Below, piece by piece: positions 9,623 through 16,253 of a stretch of DNA of 64,000 nt (its first letter is position 1; every line of letters begins with the position of its first letter). The position numbers were made by a program, and so were the translations under genes. The DNA is taken from positions 63,866 to 127,865 of the forward strand of contig NZ_QOIL01000024.1 of NCBI RefSeq assembly GCF_003323745.1, in the 5' to 3' direction. The notes beneath the pieces were generated by a model. That model saw only the letters and a list, made by a program, of their open reading frames with translations, was not told the DNA's origin and made no database searches. This DNA is from Sphaerisporangium album (GTDB lineage Bacteria > Actinomycetota > Actinomycetes > Streptosporangiales > Streptosporangiaceae).

Positions 9623-10822
9623 ATGCTTACGGCCGGGCCGCCCCCCACGACCGCCGTCTCCCCGTCCGCGCGACCGAGGCTGGCGTGGCTGGACGCCGTT
9701 CGTGGTCTCGGGTCCACGGCCGTGATGCTGGAGCACATGCTCTACCGGTTCCTGCCCGGGCTACGGCCCTACTGGTTCAACCTGGGCATCTACGGCGTGC
9801 TGGTGTTCTTCCTGGTCAGCGGGTACGTCATCCCGGCGTCGCTGGAGCATCGGGGGGACGTGCGGGCGTTCTGGGTCGGCAGGCTGTTCCGGCTCTACCC
9901 GCTGTACCTCGTGGTCATCGCCGCCGTGGTGGCGGCGGCGCCGATCGTGCCGATCCGGGACGATCTCACGCCGGACCTGGCCGCCCTCGCGGGGCACGCG
10001 ACCATGCTCGTCGACGTGCTCGGCTCGCCCGGCGTCGTCGAGACGATCTGGACGCTCTCGTACGAGATGGTCTTCTACCTCGTCGTGGCCGCCCTGTTCG
10101 TCACGGGGACCCACCGGCGCAGCGGCCTGTGGGCGGCGGCGTTCGCGGCGGCGGCGCTGGTCGTGAGCGTGTCGGTGACGGTGCCCGCACTGGCGCCCGG
10201 CCCGGCCTCCCTGGTCACGCTGGCGGTCTTCGCGGCCGGGTTCGGGTGTGTGGCCGCCGGGCCGGGACGGGTGCGGACGGCGGGCACGCTCGCCCTCGGG
10301 GCGCTCGCCGTGACGCTGGTGCTGCTCGGCGGGCGCACGCCGTGGCTCGGCCCGGCGATCCTGGCCGTGATGTTCATCGGGACCGCGTTGTACCGCTGGG
10401 ACGCCGGGCGGGTCTCCGGGCCGCGCGCGGTCGCGCCGGCCGTCGTCCTGCTGGCGAGCGTTCCGTTCTTCGCGACGCCGAGCACCTGGTGGGCCGCGCC
10501 GCGCGTCTGGATCACCACGGTCGTGCTGGCCGGGGCGACGTTCGCGCTCGGCATGGCCGTACGCGACCGGGTGGTGCCGCGCCCGCTGGTGTGGCTGGGC
10601 GTGATCAGCTACTCGGTGTACCTGGTGCACGTCCCGCTGCTGAAGCTGTTCCTGACGATCGTGGGCGATCCCGCCCGCATGCCGGTGATCACGCAGGCCG
10701 CGCTCGCCGCCGCGTTCGTCGCCGTGGTGCTCGGCGTCAGCGCGCTGACGTACCGCTACGTCGAGCGTCCGATGCAGCGCCTGGGCCGCCGCCTGGCGAG
10801 GTCCCTGCCCGCGGAGCGTTAG
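9623..10822 (+). CDS. acyltransferase 3 family membrane protein
   Basis: A 399-aa integral membrane protein of the acyltransferase 3 (OafA/YrhL-type) family, which O-acylates extracytoplasmic sugars or lipids. The N-terminal RLAWLDAVRGLGSTAVMLEH carries the family's early motif with the conserved His. FWVGRLFRLYPLY and the late ISYSVYLVHVPLLK segment are also family hallmarks. About ten hydrophobic segments are visible. The ATG at 9623 is preferred over an in-frame TTG at 9614. The substrate cannot be predicted. It lies directly downstream of guaA but after a 109-base gap, and starts a stretch of envelope genes. Confidence 0.85.
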   Translation: MLTAGPPPTTAVSPSARPRLAWLDAVRGLGSTAVMLEHMLYRFLPGLRPYWFNLGIYGVLVFFLVSGYVIPASLEHRGDVRAFWVGRLFRLYPLYLVVIAAVVAAAPIVPIRDDLTPDLAALAGHATMLVDVLGSPGVVETIWTLSYEMVFYLVVAALFVTGTHRRSGLWAAAFAAAALVVSVSVTVPALAPGPASLVTLAVFAAGFGCVAAGPGRVRTAGTLALGALAVTLVLLGGRTPWLGPAILAVMFIGTALYRWDAGRVSGPRAVAPAVVLLASVPFFATPSTWWAAPRVWITTVVLAGATFALGMAVRDRVVPRPLVWLGVISYSVYLVHVPLLKLFLTIVGDPARMPVITQAALAAAFVAVVLGVSALTYRYVERPMQRLGRRLARSLPAER

Positions 10823-10864
10823 CCGCGGGCGGTCCGGCCGGGGTCACGCCGCACGCGCGTGAGG

Positions 10865-10895
10865 GGCCCGGCGCCCGGGTCGTCGGCCCCGGGCC
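10865..10895. terminator. hairpin between convergent genes
   Basis: A 7-bp GC stem, GGCCCGG (10865-10871) with CCGGGCC (10889-10895), lies between the acyltransferase and the convergent DUF397 gene, ending three bases before the latter's stop codon. Symmetry and location suggest bidirectional termination. No U-tract is present. Confidence 0.5.
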
Positions 10896-10897
10896 GC

Positions 10898-11128
10898 TCA
10901 GTCGTCGAACTCGCCGTCGCGGACGCCGAGGACGAAGGCGTTCCACTCGGCCGCCGTGTAGCGCAGCACCGTGCCGGCGGGGTCGGACGGGTTGCGCATC
11001 GCGACCGCGCCGCCGGGGAGGTAGGCGATCTCGATGCGGTCCTCCGAGGCGCTGCCCGGGGCGCTCAGCCAGGTGACGTCAGAGATGTCCATGGCGTAGA
11101 GCTCGGCCTTCTCGCGTACGTCGCTCAT
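10898..11128 (-). CDS. DUF397 domain-containing protein
   Basis: A 76-aa protein with the DUF397 hallmarks: a W-x-S-A-P-G opening (VTWLSAPGS), an acidic centre, MRNPSDPAGTVLRYTAAEWNAFVLGVRDGEFD. DUF397 proteins are small actinobacterial partners usually encoded beside an XRE/WhiJ-type helix-turn-helix regulator that governs development or antibiotic production. No such regulator is adjacent here: neighbours are an acyltransferase and a polysaccharide deacetylase. The ATG at 11128 is used; a second ATG (11092) would give the 64-aa core only. Confidence 0.85.
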   Translation of the reverse strand: MSDVREKAELYAMDISDVTWLSAPGSASEDRIEIAYLPGGAVAMRNPSDPAGTVLRYTAAEWNAFVLGVRDGEFDD

Positions 11129-11346
11129 CCCTCGACCAGGTCTCCCTCTGTGGCGGCCGGAAACGGCCATGACGAACCGCACATGACGGCGGCCGGCGAG
11201 ATCGGCCGGTGTCTCTGCGGACACCCGGCCCGCCGGCGCGTTCACCCCACCTTATGACCGTCGCGGGGAGGCCGCGCAAGCGATTCCGCCGATAGTCCGC
11301 CATTACTCCGTCCGCGCGAACGGCCCGGGCGCGGTCGCGGGGAGGA

Positions 11347-12135
11347 TCAGTTCCAGCCGCCCACGGGGAAGACCTCGCCCGGGGCGAGCGTCCGGCCGCG
11401 CAGCAGCTTCTGGATCGTGACGACGTGGTATCCGCTCTTCTCCAGGCCGGACAGGATCTTCGGCAGGGCCTTGACCGTGTGGGGCTGGATGTCGTGCATC
11501 AGGACCACCCGGTCGCGCTTGGCCAGGCCGAGGACCTTCGCGGTGAGGGCCTTGGGGTCGCGCAGCTCCCAGTCGCGCGAGCTGCCGTTCCACAGGATCT
11601 GCGCCAGGCCCAGCTCGGCCGTGACGGCGCCCACGCGTGCGTCGGTGTCGCCGTACGGGGGGCGCATGAGGTCCGGGCGCCTGCCGGTGACGGCTTCGAT
11701 GGCGTCCTGCGTGCGGCTGAGCTCGTCGCGGATCTCGTCGTCGTACAACGTGGTCAGGTGCGGGTGGTCGAAGGTGTGGTTGCCGATCTGGTGGCCCTCG
11801 CGCGCCATCCTGCGGACGGTGCCGGGGCGCTTCTTGACGTTCCCGCCGACCAGGAAGAACGTGACCTTCGTGCGGTGGGCGCGCAGGATGTCCAGCACCT
11901 TGCCGGTGTAGGGGCCCGGCCCGTCGTCGAAGGTCAGCGCGATGCACTTCACGCGCGCGCACTCGGTCGCGGGGCGGAGGGAGTGGGGCGACGCGGCCGG
12001 CACCGTGGACGCGGAGGACCCGTTGGACGAGTTGTCCGAGTTGGACGAGCTGGACACAGTGGACATGGCCGAGGCGGGTGCCGCCGTCGTCAGCGCCAGG
12101 GCGGCCGCGGCCGCGACCTGGATCCATCGCCGCAT
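11347..12135 (-). CDS. secreted polysaccharide deacetylase (NodB family)
   Basis: A 262-aa exported protein with a Sec signal peptide (about residues 1-23, ending APASA) and a Ser/Asn-rich linker before the NodB domain. Catalytic and metal residues are complete: D70/D71 in TFDDGPGPYT, the His pair H120 and H124 in NHTFDHPH, and RPPYGD at 158-163. The late VVLMHDIQPHT supplies the second catalytic His region. Likely role is deacetylation of peptidoglycan or another N-acetylated wall polymer outside the cell. The ATG at 12135 is chosen because GGAGGAG precedes it by five bases; an upstream ATG at 12162 lacks this. Confidence 0.93.
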   Translation of the reverse strand: MRRWIQVAAAAALALTTAAPASAMSTVSSSSNSDNSSNGSSASTVPAASPHSLRPATECARVKCIALTFDDGPGPYTGKVLDILRAHRTKVTFFLVGGNVKKRPGTVRRMAREGHQIGNHTFDHPHLTTLYDDEIRDELSRTQDAIEAVTGRRPDLMRPPYGDTDARVGAVTAELGLAQILWNGSSRDWELRDPKALTAKVLGLAKRDRVVLMHDIQPHTVKALPKILSGLEKSGYHVVTIQKLLRGRTLAPGEVFPVGGWN

Positions 12136-12159
12136 GACATCTCCTCCAATGTCGCGCTC

Positions 12160-12197
12160 CACCGTCCGGGGTGCACCGTCCGGGGTGCACCGTCCGG
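12160..12197. repeat. 14-bp tandem repeat in divergent promoter region
   Basis: The unit CACCGTCCGGGGTG occurs at 12160-12173 and 12174-12187, with a third partial copy from 12188. It lies 25 bases upstream of the polysaccharide deacetylase start, in a 274-base region divergent with the CDP-alcohol phosphatidyltransferase gene. The unit is itself near-palindromic, with CACC and GGTG at its ends, so it could be an operator array. An AT-rich patch at about 12243-12290 is a plausible promoter area. Confidence 0.6.
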
Positions 12198-12409
12198 CCG
12201 GGGTGATCGGGCAGGCCGTCGACGCCGCGTAACCCTACTCTGGTTTCCATTGGAACGTAAAAAACACACAAAATCGGCATTAATCGTTCACCGAGCGGGG
12301 GCCCGATCCCCGTCCCGGAAGCCGTCGTGTGGCGAGAGGTCAAGCCGTCGAGGCCAGTCGCCCACGGCGGTCAAGAAAGCATCTAGAGATCACATGCTAG
12401 TTACAGACG

Positions 12410-13981
12410 GTGAGTTTTCGGTGGCTTCACGTCGCCATGCTGGCACTCATGAGGTCCTATTCGCTGGATGACGTCCTCGCGACGCGCAAACGCAGAGACT
12501 CATGGTGGACGGTGTTCATGGTCGACCCGGTCGCGTGCCGGGTGGCACTGTTCGTAGCGAATCGCACCGAGATCACGCCGAACGCGCTGACGCGTTTCTC
12601 GCTGATCCTCGGTATGGCCTCGGCGGCCTGTTTCGCGGTGAACCGCCTGGTTCTCGGCGCGCTGCTGTTCTATGTCAGCTTCATGATCGACTGCGTCGAC
12701 GGCAAGATCGCCCGGCTGAAGGGCACGGGCACGCCGTTCGGGCTCTGGCTGGACTACGTGGGCGACCGGATCCGCGTCGTCTGCTGCGCCGCCGGCCTCG
12801 CCTACGGGCAGTACGCGGCGACGGGACGGCTCGCGTACGTGCTGCTGGGGGCGGGGATCGCGATCCTGGACCTGTTCCGCTACGTCAACGCCCCTCAGAT
12901 GAAGCGCGTGCGCCAGACAGTCAAGGCCCGGCGGCGCGCCGCGCGCAGGGAGGAACTCACCGCGGTACGGGAGGCGATGGCCGTCGAGTCGCTCGACAGG
13001 GGAGCGTACGGGGCGCCGGGCGTGGTGACGCACGACTGCCACGCCGCCACCGCCGAGGAGTTCCACGACTACCCGCTCCCGCCGCACGCCCCGCTCGACC
13101 ACGAGTACGCGTCACCTCCGCAGAGGCCCCTCGACCACGAGTACCCGCTGCCGCCGCAGGGCCGCCTCGACCACAGGTACGCGCTGCCTCCGCAGGGTCC
13201 CCTTGACCACGAGTACCCGCTGCCTCCGCAGGGTCCCCTCGACCACGAGTACGCGCCGTCACCGCACCGCCCCCTCGACCAGGAGCCCCCGCGCGCCGGC
13301 GACGCCGGAGGCTCCTCGGACGCCGACCGGGCCGCCGGCGCGCCCGCGCCGCACGAGCCCTCCGAACCCGCGCCCAGCATCCCCCGGCAGGCGTCCCGGT
13401 TCCCGGACTCGCTCGGCTCCACCCAGCCCATTCCCCGCGAGCCGTTCCCGCGCGTCCCTCCGCCGGCCGGGTTCCTCCCGCACGACCGGCCGGTGCCGGC
13501 CCGCGCGGCGGCGTCCGAGCCGTACGACCAGGAGCGCGACGCCCCCGGTCACATGGACGACCTCGACCACGGCCGGCCCTACGACCCCCTCGACCACGGC
13601 CGGCCCTACGACCCCCTCGACCACGGCCGGCCGTACGACCCCGGAGGGTACGACCCGGCGCCGCCGCAGCCGGAGGGCGACGCCCCGGTGGGCGCGCGGC
13701 AGCGGATCGGCCACTTCCTGGCCCGGCACCGCGTGCGCTCCCACCTGATGAGCGGCATCGAGTTCCACGCGGCGGTCTTCGTCGTCGCGCCCGTCATCGG
13801 CCCCGGCGCGCTGCTGCCCGTCACGGCCCTCGCCGGCGCCCTGCTCGTCGCCAACGAGATCTTCCTTGTCTACCGCATGTGGCTCTCCACCCGGGCGCTC
13901 GCGGGGCGGGCCCGGCCCGGCGCGTCCGAGAAGGACGAGCAGCCGCACGTGCGGACCGATCCTTTCTTCACGGGGGTGTAG
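12410..13981 (+). CDS. CDP-alcohol phosphatidyltransferase with repeat-rich insertion
   Basis: A 523-aa membrane enzyme that transfers a phosphoalcohol from a CDP-linked donor. The active-site signature is perfect: D94, D97-G98, A101-R102, then G111, D115 and D119, with family spacing. Several transmembrane segments surround it (about residues 40-165). After the basic helix ending KARRRAARREEL comes a disordered region of about 250 residues, rich in Pro, Asp, His and Tyr and holding two repeat arrays. The protein then returns to membrane sequence (IEFHAAVFVVAPVIG onward, about 450-500). Homologues known to me join these halves with only a short link. Start is uncertain: GTG 12410, ATG 12437 or ATG 12449; none has a clear ribosome binding site. 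The sulfotransferase gene follows after four bases. Confidence 0.88.
   Translation: MSFRWLHVAMLALMRSYSLDDVLATRKRRDSWWTVFMVDPVACRVALFVANRTEITPNALTRFSLILGMASAACFAVNRLVLGALLFYVSFMIDCVDGKIARLKGTGTPFGLWLDYVGDRIRVVCCAAGLAYGQYAATGRLAYVLLGAGIAILDLFRYVNAPQMKRVRQTVKARRRAARREELTAVREAMAVESLDRGAYGAPGVVTHDCHAATAEEFHDYPLPPHAPLDHEYASPPQRPLDHEYPLPPQGRLDHRYALPPQGPLDHEYPLPPQGPLDHEYAPSPHRPLDQEPPRAGDAGGSSDADRAAGAPAPHEPSEPAPSIPRQASRFPDSLGSTQPIPREPFPRVPPPAGFLPHDRPVPARAAASEPYDQERDAPGHMDDLDHGRPYDPLDHGRPYDPLDHGRPYDPGGYDPAPPQPEGDAPVGARQRIGHFLARHRVRSHLMSGIEFHAAVFVVAPVIGPGALLPVTALAGALLVANEIFLVYRMWLSTRALAGRARPGASEKDEQPHVRTDPFFTGV
13091..13270 (+). repeat. five 36-bp tandem repeats inside CDS
   Basis: Five back-to-back 36-bp units (13091, 13127, 13163, 13199, 13235) encode a 12-residue repeat with consensus PLDHEYPLPPQG; half-units flank both ends. 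The period is a multiple of three, so the reading frame is kept. There are no spacers, so this is not a CRISPR array. The array lies in the cytosolic or extracytosolic loop of the CDP-alcohol phosphatidyltransferase. Confidence 0.92.
13562..13642 (+). repeat. three 27-bp tandem repeats inside CDS
   Basis: Three near-identical 27-bp units (13562, 13589, 13616) encode LDHGRPYDP three times in the same loop as the 36-bp array. The shared Leu-Asp-His core suggests both arrays derive from one expanding motif. Confidence 0.9.
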
Positions 13982-13985
13982 AGCG

Positions 13986-15032
13986 ATGCGTCCAGACCGG
14001 CCCATTTTCATCATCGGCTGCCCGCGCTCCGGCACGACGATGCTGCAGCTCATGCTGCACGCGCACGAGCGCATCGCGGTGCCGCCGGAGACCCGCTACC
14101 TGCTCCCGGCGTACTACCACCGCCGGTGGTACGGGGACATGCGCGAGGCCGCGAACCGGCGCGGGCTCGCCGAGTGGATCGCCACGGACAAGACCACCAA
14201 GTTCCGCGCGCTCGGCATCGACGCCGACGCCTACGTCGAGCGGGCCGCCGCGGGGCCCGGGTCGCTGGGGTCGGTGGTCGGCGAGACGTTCCGCGCGTAC
14301 GCCGAGCGCTTCGGCAAGCCGCGCTGGGGCGACAAGCGGCCGGGCTACTCCAAGCACGTGAACGTGTTGCTCCGGCTGTTCCCCGATGCCCAGTTCATCC
14401 ACCTGATCAGGGACGGCCGCGACTGCGTGGCCTCGCTCAAGGAGATGCCCTGGTTCACGCTGGACGTCTACCACGCCGTCGCCATCTGGGCCGAGGCCGT
14501 CGACTACGGGCGCCGGCACGCCGCGCGGCTGCCGGCCGACAGCTACCACGAGCTGCGCTACGAGGACCTGACCGCCGACCCGGAGGGGGAGCTCGCCAAG
14601 ATCTGCACCTTCCTCGGCGAGGACTACGACCCCGCGATGTGCGAGCCGCGGCGCGTGGCGGTGACGGCGGTGCCCGCCCACAAGGTCTGGCACAGCAACA
14701 CCCACCGGGAGGTCAGCCAGGCGAGCGTGGGCAGCTGGACCACTCGGCTCGAATCGTGGGAGGCCGCGCTCTGCGAGGAGGTCCTCGGCGACCGCCTGCG
14801 CGGGCATGGCTACGAGCTGTCCGGCGTCTCCGGCGCGTCCGTCCGGCACCTGCTGGCCTACCGCAGGACGGCGGCCCGGCGGGCGCTGTCGCGGGCCCGC
14901 ACGTTCGGCCGCGACCGGATCAACCGCATGCGTGAGCCGGGGCCGCTGGCCGCGATGCTGACCTCAGGGCAGCTCTCGCTCGCGAGCATCCCGCGCCAGC
15001 GCACGACCTCGGGGCAGCTCACCAGGCGCTGA
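13986..15032 (+). CDS. PAPS-dependent sulfotransferase
   Basis: A 348-aa cytoplasmic sulfotransferase. The 5'-phosphosulfate loop GCPRSGTTML is at residues 11-20 and the 3'-phosphate motif is LIRDGRDCVAS at about 138-148. Together they bind PAPS in the Sulfotransfer_3-type fold. The C-terminal approximately 60 residues are basic and not part of the core. ATG 13986 lies four bases after the stop of the CDP-alcohol phosphatidyltransferase, so the two are probably co-translated, pointing to sulfation of a lipid or glycan made by the partner. The acceptor cannot be predicted. Confidence 0.9.
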   Translation: MRPDRPIFIIGCPRSGTTMLQLMLHAHERIAVPPETRYLLPAYYHRRWYGDMREAANRRGLAEWIATDKTTKFRALGIDADAYVERAAAGPGSLGSVVGETFRAYAERFGKPRWGDKRPGYSKHVNVLLRLFPDAQFIHLIRDGRDCVASLKEMPWFTLDVYHAVAIWAEAVDYGRRHAARLPADSYHELRYEDLTADPEGELAKICTFLGEDYDPAMCEPRRVAVTAVPAHKVWHSNTHREVSQASVGSWTTRLESWEAALCEEVLGDRLRGHGYELSGVSGASVRHLLAYRRTAARRALSRARTFGRDRINRMREPGPLAAMLTSGQLSLASIPRQRTTSGQLTRR

Positions 15033-15103
15033 CACCCACCGGTGGCCGGTCGCGGCGAGGTGTCGTGGTCCGGGTGAAGACGTCCGTCGGCGGTCGATCC
15101 GGG

Positions 15104-15117
15104 GGTGGACGTCCACC
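15104..15117. other. 14-bp perfect palindrome in convergent intergenic gap
   Basis: GGTGGACGTCCACC is a perfect palindrome in the 111-base gap between the sulfotransferase and the convergent glycosyltransferase. It has no loop, so it is more like a protein-binding site than a terminator. CCACCGGTGG near 15036 is a second short palindrome in the same gap. Chance cannot be excluded at this GC content. Confidence 0.4.
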
Positions 15118-15143
15118 AGCGGCCGATATGGGGATCGCGTCCG

Positions 15144-16253
15144 TCACCGGCTGATGCGGGCGAACACGTCCTCCCAGCGGTCCAGCACCTTCTCCAGCCG
15201 GAACGCCTCGGCGTGGGCCCGCGCCGCCGCGCCCAGCCGCCGCCTGCGGGCGTGGTCGGCCATCAGGCCGTTCAGCGCGCCGGTGAGCGCGTCGACGTCC
15301 GCGGGCGGCACGAGCACGCCGGTCGCGCCGTCCCGCACCAGCGCGCGCACCCCTCCCGAGACGTCGAAGGCGACGGCGGGCATGCCGTACGAGGCCGCCT
15401 CGGCCACCACCAGCGGGAACCCCTCGTGCTCGCTGGACAGCCCGAGGATCGACCCGTTGAGGTACTCCTGGCCGATCCGCGAGGCCGGCACCCTGCCGCG
15501 GAAGACCACGCGGCCGGTCACCCCGAGGGACGCGGCGTGCGAGCGCAGGCGCGCGAGCTCGGGGCCGTCGCCGATCAGGTGCAGCTCCCACTGCGTGCGC
15601 GTGCGGGAGGCGCGGGCGAACGCCGTGATGAGCCGGTCGAAGCGCTTCACCCCCGCCAGGCGGCCGATGCCGAGCACCCGGGGCACGTCCAGGAAGGACG
15701 TCGTCTCCGGCCACGCCCCCAGCGGGTTCGGCACGTGGTCGGCGTTCGGCAGCAGCGCCTGCTCGGCGAACCGCGCCGCGTCCTCCGGGCTGAGGAACAC
15801 CGACCGCGCCAGGCCGACGTAGGCGCGCCGCACCGCGCCGAAGTGCCAGGTGCCGCGCGCGTGCTCGAACGAGCCGTGGTACTGGCCGATGGCCCGCAGC
15901 CGGCGCGGCACCGCGTCCGCCAGCCACGACACCACCGTCGGCGAGGTCAGGACGACGTAGCCGGGCGGCAGCGAGGACAGCAGGCGGGAGACCCGCGCCC
16001 GTGCCGTCCCGCGCCTGCCCTCGCCGACCGGCCTGTGTTGCGCCACGTGCTGCTCGTACAGAGGTCGTTCGACGTAGCGGAACGGGTCGGCCGCCTCGTG
16101 CAGGCCGATCACGTGCACGTCGTGGCCGCGCAGCGCGAGTCCCTGGGCCACGGTGTGGGTGACCTGCTGGACGCCGCCGAGCGTGTCGGCGTCCATACAG
16201 GCGAAGACCACGGTCCTCCCCGCGCGGCCGCCGCGTGTCCCGGCAGCCCTCAT
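15144..16253 (-). CDS. glycosyltransferase family 4-like (GT-B)
   Basis: A 369-aa GT-B glycosyltransferase. The N-terminal domain has the donor-side GGVQQVTHTVAQGL stretch. The C-terminal domain has the classic GIGRLAGVKRFDRLI acceptor-interface start and the nucleotide-sugar motif SSEHEGFPLVVAEAASYGMP. Its start ATG at 16253 overlaps the stop of the upstream glycerophosphotransferase gene by four bases (ATGA), so the two are translationally coupled and likely act on the same wall polymer. The upstream open frame belongs to no gene. Confidence 0.92.
   Translation of the reverse strand: MRAAGTRGGRAGRTVVFACMDADTLGGVQQVTHTVAQGLALRGHDVHVIGLHEAADPFRYVERPLYEQHVAQHRPVGEGRRGTARARVSRLLSSLPPGYVVLTSPTVVSWLADAVPRRLRAIGQYHGSFEHARGTWHFGAVRRAYVGLARSVFLSPEDAARFAEQALLPNADHVPNPLGAWPETTSFLDVPRVLGIGRLAGVKRFDRLITAFARASRTRTQWELHLIGDGPELARLRSHAASLGVTGRVVFRGRVPASRIGQEYLNGSILGLSSEHEGFPLVVAEAASYGMPAVAFDVSGGVRALVRDGATGVLVPPADVDALTGALNGLMADHARRRRLGAAARAHAEAFRLEKVLDRWEDVFARISR

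Noticed and set aside
13091-13270. CRISPR-like array
   Set aside because: The 36-bp units are contiguous with no spacers, keep the reading frame and encode a 12-residue peptide repeat.
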